From: Stutzerimonas stutzeri
GTDB lineage: Bacteria > Pseudomonadota > Gammaproteobacteria > Pseudomonadales > Pseudomonadaceae
Assembly: GCF_024448985.1 (NCBI RefSeq)
Contig: NZ_JAMOII010000004.1
Span: forward strand, 62,001 to 126,000
DNA length: 64,000 nt
Direction: 5' to 3'
Notes under the pieces: model-generated
What the model was told of the DNA's origin: nothing
Database searches by the model: none
Seen by the model: the letters and a program-made list of their open reading frames with translations, nothing else
Shown here: positions 51,846-61,475 of the stretch, piece by piece
How positions within the stretch are numbered: the stretch's first letter is position 1
Layout of the letters: the number at the start of each line of letters is the position of its first letter
Position numbers and translations under genes: made by a program

Positions 51846-52367
51846 ATGACCGTGCTGATCAACACCTTGGTATTTCTCGCCACGCTTATCGGCATGGAGC
51901 TGTTCGCCTGGTGGGCGCATAAATACGTGATGCATGGGTGGGGCTGGGGCTGGCACAAATCGCACCATGAGCCCCGCAACGGATGGTTTGAGAAAAACGA
52001 CCTATACGCGATGGTCTTTGCCGGCGTCGCGATCATGCTGATCGCTCTTGGCACCGCCGGATACGGCCCGCTGGAATGGGTCGGCGCCGGTATGACGGCG
52101 TACGGCTTGCTCTACTTCGTCGCCCATGACGGTCTGGTCCACCACCGCTGGCCGTTACGCTATGTGCCGCGTAATGGTTATCTCAAGCGGCTTTATCAGG
52201 CTCATCGTCTGCATCATGCGGTAGAAGGCAAGGAGCGCTGCGTATCCTTCGGTTTTCTCTATGCGCCCCCGCTTGCCGTTCTTAAACAGCAATTGCGCGA
52301 GCTGCACGATGGGCCGTTGCGCAAGACTAGCGTGGACGCGTCCACAGAAAAGCAGGACGCGGCCTGA
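51846..52367 (+). CDS. crtZ: Beta-carotene 3-hydroxylase
   Basis: Di-iron membrane hydroxylase making zeaxanthin from beta-carotene. The 173 residues have four hydrophobic helices and the His clusters HKYVMH, HKSHH, HDGLVHHRW and HRLHH that bind iron. The only crt gene on this strand besides crtE. Its 3' end overlaps the end of crtB on the other strand by 41 bases, so the two tails are read on both strands. Confidence 0.94.
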   Translation: MTVLINTLVFLATLIGMELFAWWAHKYVMHGWGWGWHKSHHEPRNGWFEKNDLYAMVFAGVAIMLIALGTAGYGPLEWVGAGMTAYGLLYFVAHDGLVHHRWPLRYVPRNGYLKRLYQAHRLHHAVEGKERCVSFGFLYAPPLAVLKQQLRELHDGPLRKTSVDASTEKQDAA

Positions 52368-53253
52368 CCGGCATTCGCCGTGAGGCCAGCGCCAGCACGC
52401 CTCCGCCCAGCAGAAACTGCAACTTCTGCGCGCCGCTTGTCGAGACACGGGTATCCCAGGCAGCCGCACCGCGCGCCTTCACTTCGATGCCGATCTGGCG
52501 ATAGACGCCATGCGCGGTGGCGATCGACCAGGCCGAGCGCAATGGCAAATCACGCAACCCCTGCGACGCCGATTGGTAATAGGGTTCGGCCTGATCAACC
52601 AGCCGTGCCGCCAGTGTGGCCAGCGCTGCGCGGTGCGCTGAAAGGCCGATTTCGTCTCTGGCTATTCCCGCTTCGCTCAGCCATTCATCCGGCAGGTAGA
52701 TGCGCCCGATTTCAGCATCCTCGACGATGTCGCGAGCAATATTGGTCAACTGAAACGCGAGTCCAAGATCACAGGCACGATCCAGCGTTGGTTCCGCTTC
52801 GGCTCCCATCACCTTTGCCATCATCAGGCCCACCACCCCGGCGACGCGATAGCAGTACAGCAGCGTGTCGTCGAGGGTCCGGTACCTGTAGTCCTGCACA
52901 TCCATCCGGAAACCCGCCAGATGCTCCAATGGGTATTCGCGCGGGATCTGGTGGCGTTGAATGACCTGCTGAAACGCGGCGAATGCCGGATCGCTCATCG
53001 GCTCGCCGGCATAAGCGCGCTCAGTCAGCTCGACTAACTCAGCAAGCCGCGCCTCACCAACAGCACGGTCGCCCTCGACCTGACCATGCCCGAGTGTTTG
53101 CCCATCGATCACATCATCACAGTGACGGCACCAGGCGTAGAGCATCACCGCGCTCTGGCGGGTGCGCTCGTCGAACAGCTTCGCCGCCGCAGCAAAACTC
53201 TTGGAGCCTACGTTGATCGCCTGCGTCGAGTGATCGATGACTTGATCGTTCAT
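52327..53253 (-). CDS. crtB: Phytoene synthase
   Basis: Joins two geranylgeranyl diphosphates head-to-head to phytoene. The 308 residues show GSKSFAAAAKLFD, the first Asp-rich motif WCRHCDDVIDG, FRMDVQDYRY, QLTNIARDIVEDAEIGRIYLP with the second motif, and a basic tail. The ATG at 53253 overlaps the crtI stop by 4 bases. Last gene of the fni-crtX-crtY-crtI-crtB run. Confidence 0.95.
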   Translation of the reverse strand: MNDQVIDHSTQAINVGSKSFAAAAKLFDERTRQSAVMLYAWCRHCDDVIDGQTLGHGQVEGDRAVGEARLAELVELTERAYAGEPMSDPAFAAFQQVIQRHQIPREYPLEHLAGFRMDVQDYRYRTLDDTLLYCYRVAGVVGLMMAKVMGAEAEPTLDRACDLGLAFQLTNIARDIVEDAEIGRIYLPDEWLSEAGIARDEIGLSAHRAALATLAARLVDQAEPYYQSASQGLRDLPLRSAWSIATAHGVYRQIGIEVKARGAAAWDTRVSTSGAQKLQFLLGGGVLALASRRMPVRPRPAFLWTRPR

Positions 53254-54767
53254 CCGGCCTGCCCTTCTAACATGAAGCCCTCTAACATCAATCCGGCAGT
53301 TGCTTTGGCCGAGCCCACCACGCCGGGTACGCCTGCTCCCGGATGGGTTCCAGCGCCAACGATGTAGAGGTTGGGAATCACGTCGTCGCGATTATGCGGG
53401 CGGAACCAGGCGCTCTGAGTGAGGATGGGCTCCAGCGAAAATGCCGATCCGAGATGCGCGTTGAGCTCGTCACGGAAGTCGTGCGGCGTGAATATCCGGT
53501 GCGTGACCAGATCCTCTCGCAATCCCGGAATGTAGTGACGCTCGAGGTACTCGAAAATGCGGTCGCGGTACTTCGGCCCTTCCACGGCCCAATCGATGTC
53601 CGCCGTGCCCAAATGCGGCACCGGGGCCAGCACGTAGTGGCTGGCGCAGCCCTCCGGCGCCAGCGACGGGTCGGTCACGCAGGGTGCATGCAAATACAGC
53701 GAGAAGTCGTCGGCCAGGGTTTCGCGCTTGAAGATCTCGTCGATTAACTCTCGGTAACGCGGCCCGAAACAGACCGTATGGTGCTGCAGGTGCTCGTGTC
53801 GTCGCTTGAGACCGAAATGAATGACGAACAAGGACATGGAGAAGCGCTTGCTACTCAGCCGCTTGGCCTCGTCGCGACCACGTTGCTCATGTCCCAACAG
53901 CTGCTTATAGGTGTTCACCACGTCGGCGTTGGACGCCACCGCATCGGTCTCGAAGCGGCGCCCATCCTGAGTAATCACCGCGTTTGCCCGCCCTCCGGCC
54001 AGCTCGATGCGAGCGACTTCGGCGTTCAGCTCCAGCGTACCGCCCAGATCTTCGAACAGCCTGACCATGCCCTGCACCAGCGCACCGGTGCCGCCGCGCG
54101 GAAACCAGACGCCGCCTTGCCGCTCCAGCGCATGGATCAACGTATAGATCGACGAGGTTTCGAATGGGTTACCGCCCACCAGCAACGAATGAAACGACAA
54201 CGCTTGGCGCAACCGATCGTTCTCCACGAAGCGCGCCACCATGTCGTACACGTTGCGCCAAGCCTGCAGTTTAGCCAGCTGCGGAGCCACCCCGACCATG
54301 CTGCGGAACGACAGGAAAGGCACGGTGCCGAGCTTGATGTAGCCTTCCTCGTAGACTGCACGGGAATACGCTAGAAAACGCTGATACCCGGCCACGTCCT
54401 TGGGATTGAGGGCGTGAATCTGCCGGTCCAGCGCCGCCTGGTCGTTGACGTAGTCGAAGCTATAGCCGTCTTCCCAACTCAGCCGATAAAACGGGCTGAC
54501 CGGCAACAGCTCGACGTAATCGGCCATGCGCTTGCCGGCACCCGTGAACAGCTCGTCCAGCGCCGGCGGATCGGTGATCACCGTCGGGCCTGCGTCGAAG
54601 GTGAAGCCCTGATCGTGATAGACGTAGGCACGGCCACCCGGCTTGTCGCGCTTTTCCAGCAAAGTGGTCTGGACGCCCGCGCGCTGCAGTCGAATCGCCA
54701 GCGCCAGCCCGCCGAAACCGGCGCCAATCACCACAGCCCTCCTCACACTACCTATTGGCTGGTTCAT
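53250..54767 (-). CDS. crtI: Phytoene desaturase
   Basis: Four-step desaturation of phytoene to lycopene, FAD-dependent and membrane-associated. The 505 residues contain the dinucleotide motif VIGAGFGGLALAIRL near the N-terminus, EKRDKPGGRAYVY, and the CrtI-type C-terminus NLYIVGAGTHPGAGVPGV. It overlaps crtY and crtB by 4 bases each. Confidence 0.96.
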   Translation of the reverse strand: MNQPIGSVRRAVVIGAGFGGLALAIRLQRAGVQTTLLEKRDKPGGRAYVYHDQGFTFDAGPTVITDPPALDELFTGAGKRMADYVELLPVSPFYRLSWEDGYSFDYVNDQAALDRQIHALNPKDVAGYQRFLAYSRAVYEEGYIKLGTVPFLSFRSMVGVAPQLAKLQAWRNVYDMVARFVENDRLRQALSFHSLLVGGNPFETSSIYTLIHALERQGGVWFPRGGTGALVQGMVRLFEDLGGTLELNAEVARIELAGGRANAVITQDGRRFETDAVASNADVVNTYKQLLGHEQRGRDEAKRLSSKRFSMSLFVIHFGLKRRHEHLQHHTVCFGPRYRELIDEIFKRETLADDFSLYLHAPCVTDPSLAPEGCASHYVLAPVPHLGTADIDWAVEGPKYRDRIFEYLERHYIPGLREDLVTHRIFTPHDFRDELNAHLGSAFSLEPILTQSAWFRPHNRDDVIPNLYIVGAGTHPGAGVPGVVGSAKATAGLMLEGFMLEGQAG

Positions 54768-55927
54768 CGCTTGTCCTTGTGCAGATTGACGGCGGCGAGC
54801 GCTCGAAGCGCCTCGCCTACCGGCACGGGAGGTTTACCTGAGACGATGCGCGCACGGTCCCAGGCGCTCAGATTTGCCGCGTAGAAACGCTGGATCAGCG
54901 GTTCGCGCAGGCGGTAGAAGCGCTGCATCACGGCCCAGCGGCGATCGGCCGGGCCAGCCATGAACAGCATGCGATTGAGTAAACGGAAGAAGCCGCGCTG
55001 GCGCCATTGGGCCAATGAGTAAGCGCGGATCGCCTCGAACAGGCTGGCCGCGTCCCAGCGATCCAGCGCGATCAGGTGATCGGCCAGGCGCACCGCATCG
55101 GGCAGCGAGTAGCCGGTGGTGGGATGAAACAAGGCCGCCGACAACCCGCTCTGCGGCACACCCCGTGCCTCATCCCAGAATGCCGGCAGGTCACCGGAGA
55201 GCACGATGGGCAGCACGCCCTGCTCCTCGCGCAGCACTTCAACGACGGTCCAACCTTGTGCACTGGTGTAGCGCTCGATGTTGTTTCGCAGCGTGTCGAG
55301 CGCTACGGCTTCACCGTCGGCGTAATACGTGTCCTCGATCAACAAGCGTTCGGCGCTAAGCGGCAGCACATAGACGAACCGATAGCCGTCCTGCTGGGCG
55401 ACGCTGGCATCCATGATGATCGGTTGTTGTAGGCCATGCGGCTGGTGCAGACGCAGCTCCTGGCCGAGAAATTTCTGAAAGCCCAATGCCAACTGATGGC
55501 TACGGCGTGCGCCACGCCCGTCGATCACCGCGCCGGCGTTCAGGGTTTCGCCCGAAGCCAGTCGCACCCGTTGCGGTTCGACCTTGGCAACTGCGGTGCG
55601 CAGACGTACGCCATCACCCAATTCGGCTATCAGGTGTTGATGAAACCGCTGCGAGAAGATGCTGGCGTAGCCGCTGTTCAGACGCCTCCGGAGGCTTGGG
55701 AAGATCACGTCGTAGCAAGACCAGCGATGACTCACCAGCGGCTCCAGCCAGAGATGCTGCATAGGGGTCAGGTCGTGTTCGTGAAAGGACCAGGTATGGT
55801 TGCCGCCGAGCGTTTCGCCCTGTTCCACAATCAGCAGGCGCAGGTCGGGCCGCTGTTGACGCAGCCGCAGCGCCAGCAGCCCATTGGCCAGGCCACCACC
55901 GACGAAGATCAGGTCCACATCAGCCAT
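54764..55927 (-). CDS. crtY: Lycopene beta-cyclase
   Basis: Cyclises both ends of lycopene to beta-carotene. The 387 residues start MADVDLIFVGGGLANGLLAL with the dinucleotide fold, then GNHTWSFHEHDL, VIDGRGA and FHPTTGYSLPDAVRLAD, all CrtY-type. ATG at 55927 is used; the longer frame runs into crtX. It overlaps crtX by 8 bases. Confidence 0.95.
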   Translation of the reverse strand: MADVDLIFVGGGLANGLLALRLRQQRPDLRLLIVEQGETLGGNHTWSFHEHDLTPMQHLWLEPLVSHRWSCYDVIFPSLRRRLNSGYASIFSQRFHQHLIAELGDGVRLRTAVAKVEPQRVRLASGETLNAGAVIDGRGARRSHQLALGFQKFLGQELRLHQPHGLQQPIIMDASVAQQDGYRFVYVLPLSAERLLIEDTYYADGEAVALDTLRNNIERYTSAQGWTVVEVLREEQGVLPIVLSGDLPAFWDEARGVPQSGLSAALFHPTTGYSLPDAVRLADHLIALDRWDAASLFEAIRAYSLAQWRQRGFFRLLNRMLFMAGPADRRWAVMQRFYRLREPLIQRFYAANLSAWDRARIVSGKPPVPVGEALRALAAVNLHKDKR

Positions 55928-57209
55928 GTTCGACTCCCCGAGCAACTGGCGATTCGATTCCGAGCGCCTCCTCGACCAACTGTGCCGCTCGCAGCGCGCC
56001 ACCAGCAGCGCGAACCTCATTGCCCAGATTTCGCGCTCGCTGTGCAAAATTGGGGTCACGCAACAGTCGGCGCAGCGCCAGCACGATACGGCGCCGGCTG
56101 GCCAGGCGCGGATCGAGCTTCAAGCCCACGCCCGCATGGACCACGCGTGCCGCGACGCCGGGCTGATCGAAGGCAATCGGCAAGGCCAGGCTCGGCACTC
56201 CAGCTTCCAGCGCGTCGAGCACGGTGTTCAGGCCGGCATGGGTGACCAGCGCATCGGCCCTCGCCAACACGGCACGTTGCGGCGCGAAATCAGTAACCCA
56301 GCTGGCTCCGGCCTTGAGCAAATTCCTTTCCTGCTGCGCGCCAAGGCGGCCGCAATGAGCGATCAACAGCTGCACGTCGAGCTCGCGACAGGCCTCGGCG
56401 ATGCGTTCGAACAGGCCGAAACGATCCCCCTGCAAGGTACCCAGCGAGGCGAACACGAAGGGCTTTCGAGTCGCGATCGGCACCTCCAGCGAGGGCTCAG
56501 CGGTCAATGCCGAACGCAGCGGGCCGACGCCATGGAAATGCTCAGGCAGTGCGATGCGTGGAAAGTCGAAACCCGGGGTGGTCTGGCTCAATTGCAGCAA
56601 GGGTGACAAGCATTCATCGAGACGCTGGCGAGGCGACAGGCCGAATCGCGCGGCATAGCGCGAGACGACTTCGGCATGGGCCTGCATCGCCCGGTCGTAA
56701 ATACCGCTGCTGTGCAGATTCAACTGCTCGCCCCAGGGCGTCGGGCGATAGCGCCACGGCATCACCGGCAAGGGCACCAGCGCCTCCCGGTTGACCGGCA
56801 GTGCACAGGCCACCGAGACGAACGGCAGTCCGAGATGCTCAGCCACCAGCCCGCCGGCCGCTTCCATCTGATCGGCAATGATGACGTCGACGCCGATAGT
56901 GCGCAGCACCGAGGGCGCCTCTCGGCAGAACATTTCGGTCGCGGCGGCCATGTCGGCGATGACCCGGCGGATGCCCCAAGGGCCGCCGGGCCGCGCAGCG
57001 CGACCGATCACGCTCCTGAGCGAACCAGGCGGATGCGAAACGGCGCCGACCAGGGCGAAACCAAGCTGCGAATGACGCAACGCTCCGGCGACATCCGCCT
57101 GATGCACGATCGTCACGTGGTGCCCGCGAACAATCAGCTCGGCGCTAATCGCTTCCATTGCGCGTATATGACTGTGGAACGGCGGCACGATAATCGCGAA
57201 GTGAGTCAT
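55920..57209 (-). CDS. crtX: Zeaxanthin glucosyltransferase
   Basis: GT1-family enzyme of 429 residues adding glucose to the hydroxyl ends of zeaxanthin. The N-terminus MTHFAIIVPPFHSHIRAMEAI has the acceptor-site His, and the C-terminal donor site is VTHAGLNTVLDALEAGVPSLAL with PIAFDQPGVAARV. ATG at 57209 is chosen by family start. Glucosides are more polar and sit in the membrane surface. It follows fni by 43 bases. Confidence 0.93.
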   Translation of the reverse strand: MTHFAIIVPPFHSHIRAMEAISAELIVRGHHVTIVHQADVAGALRHSQLGFALVGAVSHPPGSLRSVIGRAARPGGPWGIRRVIADMAAATEMFCREAPSVLRTIGVDVIIADQMEAAGGLVAEHLGLPFVSVACALPVNREALVPLPVMPWRYRPTPWGEQLNLHSSGIYDRAMQAHAEVVSRYAARFGLSPRQRLDECLSPLLQLSQTTPGFDFPRIALPEHFHGVGPLRSALTAEPSLEVPIATRKPFVFASLGTLQGDRFGLFERIAEACRELDVQLLIAHCGRLGAQQERNLLKAGASWVTDFAPQRAVLARADALVTHAGLNTVLDALEAGVPSLALPIAFDQPGVAARVVHAGVGLKLDPRLASRRRIVLALRRLLRDPNFAQRARNLGNEVRAAGGALRAAQLVEEALGIESPVARGVEHG

Positions 57210-57252
57210 CGGGGCGCGCCTTGCCGGTAGCCGGACTCTCGCTGCGTTCGCA

Positions 57253-58302
57253 TCAGGCAGTGGACGGATCAAAGGCTGGCAGCAACGGCGCCCGAGTCAA
57301 GGCCGCCAGATTCGCCGAGCCGGTGCAAAAGCAGACGATGCGCAACTGCTGAAGCAGCACCTGGAAGTGCTCGATTACCGCGTGCGGACCAATGAGCGCA
57401 GCGTCGAGCACACCGGCCGCTTGACCGACAAGATCAGCGCCGAGACGAATCGCCTTAGCCGCATCGATGCCGTCACGTATCCCGCCCGATGCGATCAACT
57501 GTGCTGTCGGACAGACCCGCCGCACCTCGGCGATCGCCTGCGCCGTCGGGATTCCCCAGCCGGCGAACGCCTGGGCCACCGCGCGCTGATTGAGGTCCGC
57601 CGTCCGTTCGGCCTCCACTGCGGCCCAACTGGTACCGCCGGCGCCAGCGACATCGATTACCGATACTCCGGCATCCAGCAGCCGCCGGGCCACCGAGGCT
57701 GAAATACCCGCTCCGACTTCCTTGGCCACCAGCGGAACCGGAAGCCGCGATGCAAGCGCCTCGATTGCCCTTAGCACGCCGCGCCAGTCACGGTCACCAC
57801 CTGTCTGCACAGCTTCCTGCAACGGATTGAAATGAATGATCAGAGCGTCCGCTTCGATCATCTCCACTGCCCGCCGCGCCTCGTCCAGCCCATAACCGGC
57901 CCCCAGCTGCGCCGCGCCGAAGTTAGCCAACAGCGGGATGGACGGCGCCAGCTGTCGCAATTGCCGTGTCAGGCCTTGATCGGCACCGGTTTCCAGCGCG
58001 ATGCGTTGCGACCCGACTGCCAGCGCGATGCCCAGCGTCTCGGCCGCCTCGGCCAAATGGCGATTGATTTGCGTGGCCCGCGCCGCGCCACCGGTCATGG
58101 AGCTGATCAGCAAGGGTGCTGCCAGAGTCCGGCCACAAAACGAGCTGCCAATATCAATGTCGTCCAGACGCAACTCTGGCAACGCACAATGCTCGAACGT
58201 CAACGCGGCGAAGCCGGACTCCACCGCAGAGCAGGCGCGGCTCGGGTCGAGAACGATATCCAGATGCTCATTTTTACGCTCTACGAAAAGTTCTTTGCTC
58301 AT
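57253..58302 (-). CDS. fni: Isopentenyl-diphosphate delta-isomerase, type II
   Basis: FMN- and NAD(P)H-dependent interconversion of isopentenyl and dimethylallyl diphosphate. The 349 residues show [45 protein letters not shown] and [15 protein letters not shown]. The type II enzyme in a crtX-crtY-crtI-crtB cluster is the Pantoea-like arrangement. It is first of the minus-strand carotenoid operon and divergent from crtE. Confidence 0.94.
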   Translation of the reverse strand: MSKELFVERKNEHLDIVLDPSRACSAVESGFAALTFEHCALPELRLDDIDIGSSFCGRTLAAPLLISSMTGGAARATQINRHLAEAAETLGIALAVGSQRIALETGADQGLTRQLRQLAPSIPLLANFGAAQLGAGYGLDEARRAVEMIEADALIIHFNPLQEAVQTGGDRDWRGVLRAIEALASRLPVPLVAKEVGAGISASVARRLLDAGVSVIDVAGAGGTSWAAVEAERTADLNQRAVAQAFAGWGIPTAQAIAEVRRVCPTAQLIASGGIRDGIDAAKAIRLGADLVGQAAGVLDAALIGPHAVIEHFQVLLQQLRIVCFCTGSANLAALTRAPLLPAFDPSTA

Positions 58303-58328
58303 GCGGCGCCTCGTTCGATGACCTTATG

Positions 58329-58376
58329 TTGACGGACATGGTCAATAAAAGTGCCAAGACTTATACACGCTGTATA
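58329..58376. promoter_or_regulatory. Divergent crt control region with two palindromes
   Basis: TTGAC-N7-GTCAA (58329-58345) and TATACA-CGC-TGTATA (58362-58376) lie in the 115-base gap between fni and crtE. The second is a perfect palindrome and its TATACA/TGTATA arms could double as -10 elements for both directions. A MerR-type (LitR/CarH-like) regulator is a possibility, but no such gene is in the window. Confidence 0.55.
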
Positions 58377-58417
58377 GGTATTGTCACAGTTCCCCGAAAT
58401 CCATACAGGAGGGCGCC

Positions 58418-59320
58418 ATGGCGACCGTTTTGCCGAGTACGCAACTCGACTTCGAGCAAGTGCTCAGTGCGTTGCGTACGCAGGTCGACGACCGGTTAAG
58501 TCTATGGCTGCCCCGATGCCCGCCGCAGGACGCCATCGGTACCGCCATGCGTGACGGCACCCTGGCGCCAGGCAAGCGAATTCGGCCATTGCTGCTGCTT
58601 TTGACCCTCAAAGATCTGCAACCGGAACGATCCACAGGGCCTGCACTCGACCTCGCCTGCGCTATTGAGATAGTGCACGCCGCCTCGCTGTTCCTAGACG
58701 ACATGCCCTGTATGGACAACGCCGAGCTGCGCCGTGGCCAGCCCACCATTCATTTGCGATTCGGTGAAGATGTCGCCGTGCTGGGCTCTGTCGCGCTGCT
58801 CAGCCATGCGTTCAGCATAGCGGCGTCCGTGGAAGGCTTCGATCATGCAACGCGCAACCAGCTGGTACGCCTGCTCGCACAGTCCACCGGCGCGCAGGGG
58901 CTGGTCCGTGGGCAGTATCACGATCTGCGCGAGGGTCAGCGGAACCGCCCGATGGAGGCCATTGCCCACACTAATCGTTTGAAAACCTGCCCGTTGTTCA
59001 CCGCTGCGGTGGAGTTTGCCGCTTTGGTGGCTGACGCCAGCGCTAGTCGCACACATCATCTGAAGGGTTTCGCTACGGAGCTGGGAATGGCTTTCCAGCT
59101 GCTCGATGATCTGGCCGACGGGCTCAACCCTCAGCAGAGCGGCAAGGATGCTGGTAAGGATCGAGGCAAAAGCACCGTCGTCGCCTTGCTTGGCCCGGAA
59201 GCAGCGCGCAAGCACGTCGAACAGCATCTGGCGCACGCGGCGCAACATCTGATCGAAGCAGATGTCGGCGACGGGCATCTCGCCCAGTTGCTGGGTCGCT
59301 TCCGCGCTTGGCCCCACTGA
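58418..59320 (+). CDS. crtE: Geranylgeranyl diphosphate synthase
   Basis: Prenyltransferase supplying the C20 precursor of phytoene. The 300 residues have PGKRIRPLLLL, the first Asp-rich motif LFLDDMPCMDNAELRRGQPTIH and the second QLLDDLADG, both needed for magnesium-diphosphate binding. AGGAGG stands just before the ATG at 58418. It is read divergently from fni through a shared control region. Confidence 0.95.
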   Translation: MATVLPSTQLDFEQVLSALRTQVDDRLSLWLPRCPPQDAIGTAMRDGTLAPGKRIRPLLLLLTLKDLQPERSTGPALDLACAIEIVHAASLFLDDMPCMDNAELRRGQPTIHLRFGEDVAVLGSVALLSHAFSIAASVEGFDHATRNQLVRLLAQSTGAQGLVRGQYHDLREGQRNRPMEAIAHTNRLKTCPLFTAAVEFAALVADASASRTHHLKGFATELGMAFQLLDDLADGLNPQQSGKDAGKDRGKSTVVALLGPEAARKHVEQHLAHAAQHLIEADVGDGHLAQLLGRFRAWPH

Positions 59321-59437
59321 CGGCAGCCAGCAAGCCCCGGCACAGACCGCTGTGTCGCTCTATCACTCGAATGTATGGTGCTAGGCAGCCATCTCGCCGT
59401 CTCCTTAGACTCCGGCCCATAAAACGGAGGACACCCC

Positions 59438-61240
59438 ATGCCCGAGATGCTGCTTTGCCCACGCAACCTCGCCTTCGAGCTCTACGAAGTGCTCGACGCC
59501 GAAGCGCTGACCCGCCGCGAACGCTTCGCCGACCACAGCCGCGAAACGTTCGACGCCGCCGTGGGTACCGCCCGCCAGATTGCGGAAAAGTATTTCGCCC
59601 CGCACAACCGCAAATCGGACGAAAACGAGCCGCTCTACCAGAACGGCGAGGCGGTGTTGATCCCGGAGGTCAAACCGGCGGTAGACGCCTTCATCGAGGC
59701 CGGCTTCCACAACGCTCAGCGCAGCTTTGAAGACAGCGGCATGCAGTTGCCCAACTTGCTGTCGCGGGCCTGCTTCGCGCATTTCCAGTCCGCCAACATC
59801 GCCACCAGCTCTTATCCGATGCTGACCATGGGCGCGGCGCATCTGATCGAGACCTTCGGCAGCGATGAGCAGAAACAGCGCTTCCTGCAGCCAATGATCG
59901 AGGGTCGTTTCTTCGGCACCATGGCGCTCACCGAGCCGCATGCCGGCTCATCGTTGTCGGATATCCGCACCCGCGCCGAGCCAGCCGGCGACGGCACCTA
60001 TCGCCTCAAGGGCAACAAGATCTTCATTTCCGGCGGCGATCACCCGCTGTCGGAGAACATCGTGCACATGGTGCTGGCCAAGCTGCCGGACGCCCCGGCC
60101 GGTGTGAAGGGCATCAGCCTGTTCATCGTGCCCAAATTCTTGGTCAACGACGACGGCTCGCTGGGTGAGCGTAACGACGTGGTGCTGGCTGGGTTGTTCC
60201 ACAAGATGGGCTGGCGCGGCACCACCAGTACAGCGCTGAACTTCGGCGACAACGGCAACTGCGTCGGTTACCTCGTGGGCGAGCCGCACAAAGGCCTCGC
60301 CTATATGTTCCAGATGATGAACGAGGCGCGCATCGGCGTTGGCATGGGCGCCATCATGCTCGGCTATGCCGGCTATCTGTACTCACTGAACTACGCCCGC
60401 GAACGACCGCAGGGCCGACTGCCGGACGGTAAGGATCCCGTCTCGGCGCAGGTGCCGATCATCGAGCACACCGACATCAAGCGCATGCTGCTGACGCAGA
60501 AAGCCTACGTCGAGGGCGCCTTCGATCTGGGCCTGTATGCCGCGCGGCTAGTGGATGACGAGCACACCGCCGAAAGCGAGGAAGAACGACGCAACGCCGC
60601 CGAGCTGCTCGACTTGCTCACCCCCATCGTCAAATCCTGGCCTTCGGAGTTCTGCCTGAAGGCCAACGAACTGGCGATCCAGATCCTCGGCGGCCACGGT
60701 TATACCCGCGAATATCCGGTGGAGCAGTACTACCGCGACAATCGTCTGAATCCGATTCATGAAGGCACCCACGGTATTCAATCTCTAGATCTGCTGGGCC
60801 GCAAGTTGATGCAGAACAAGGGCGCTGGCCTGCGCCAGCTGCTCGAGTTGATCCAGAACTGCTGCGCACGCGCCGCCGAATACCCATCGCTGGAGCCGTT
60901 GCTCGATCCGTTGCAACAGCTGGTTGCGCGCCTGACGGCGGTAACCCAGGCACTGCTGGGCGACCTGATGGCCGGCAAGGTCAATCTGGCGCTGGCCAAC
61001 TCCGCGCTGTATCTGAAAGTCTTCGGACACACCGTGATCGGCTGGCGCTGGCTGGAGCAGGCGATTCGCGCTGAACAAGGCCTCGCGGCTGGCAATCCAT
61101 CCGACGCCGATTTCTATAAAGGCAAGCTGCAGGCAGCGCGCTATTTTCTGACCTGGGAAGTGCCGGGTTGCCAGCATGAGCTGAACCTGCTGGACGCGCG
61201 CGACGATACCTGCCTGACGATGGACGACCGCTGGTTCTAG
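59438..61240 (+). CDS. Acyl-CoA dehydrogenase, third long FadE-like paralogue
   Basis: 600 residues of the same overall plan as the other two but more distant: N-terminus MPEMLLCPRNLAFELYEVLDAE, ALTEPHAGSSLSDIRTRAEP, KGNKIFISGGDHPL, GGHGYTREYPVEQYYRD and the catalytic IHEGTHGIQSLDLLGRK. GGAGG precedes the ATG. It stands directly before the antiporter gene, matching the PA5020-PA5021 order as I recall. A terminator follows. Confidence 0.93.
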   Translation: MPEMLLCPRNLAFELYEVLDAEALTRRERFADHSRETFDAAVGTARQIAEKYFAPHNRKSDENEPLYQNGEAVLIPEVKPAVDAFIEAGFHNAQRSFEDSGMQLPNLLSRACFAHFQSANIATSSYPMLTMGAAHLIETFGSDEQKQRFLQPMIEGRFFGTMALTEPHAGSSLSDIRTRAEPAGDGTYRLKGNKIFISGGDHPLSENIVHMVLAKLPDAPAGVKGISLFIVPKFLVNDDGSLGERNDVVLAGLFHKMGWRGTTSTALNFGDNGNCVGYLVGEPHKGLAYMFQMMNEARIGVGMGAIMLGYAGYLYSLNYARERPQGRLPDGKDPVSAQVPIIEHTDIKRMLLTQKAYVEGAFDLGLYAARLVDDEHTAESEEERRNAAELLDLLTPIVKSWPSEFCLKANELAIQILGGHGYTREYPVEQYYRDNRLNPIHEGTHGIQSLDLLGRKLMQNKGAGLRQLLELIQNCCARAAEYPSLEPLLDPLQQLVARLTAVTQALLGDLMAGKVNLALANSALYLKVFGHTVIGWRWLEQAIRAEQGLAAGNPSDADFYKGKLQAARYFLTWEVPGCQHELNLLDARDDTCLTMDDRWF

Positions 61241-61260
61241 GTCGGTTTCCGCTTCCGGCG

Positions 61261-61277
61261 CACCGCACTGTGCGGTG
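61261..61277. other. Perfect 17-base hairpin after the acyl-CoA dehydrogenase
   Basis: CACCGCAC-T-GTGCGGTG is a perfect palindrome 20 bases past the stop codon. It lacks a T-run, so it may be an mRNA-stabilising 3' structure. Confidence 0.4.
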
Positions 61278-61358
61278 TCGCCGAAGCTCTAGCAACCATC
61301 CCCGTAAACCGAGACAAAGCCTTAAAGCCAGCCGCCATTCATCACGCAGCGCTCCAGG

Positions 61359-61389
61359 AATGCCTCTTAGCACAAGGGGCATTTTTTTT
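61359..61389 (+). terminator. Rho-independent terminator after the acyl-CoA dehydrogenase
   Basis: AATGCC (61359-61364) pairs with GGCATT (61378-61383), extended by CTT/AAG, and is followed by eight T (61382-61389). Confidence 0.85.
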
Positions 61390-61475
61390 GACAGCCCGTC
61401 AAATCATCGGGTTAGAATCGCTGGCATGTCCCGTGCATAAAGTGCCGGGAAACTCGCTTTTCTCGGAGACCGCAC

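Noticed and set aside
58345-58362. Sigma-54-like TTGGCACT-N4-TTGAC on the minus strand upstream of fni
   Set aside because: The -12 element lacks the GC pair (TTGA instead of TTGC), and the bases fall between the two palindromes, so chance is more likely.
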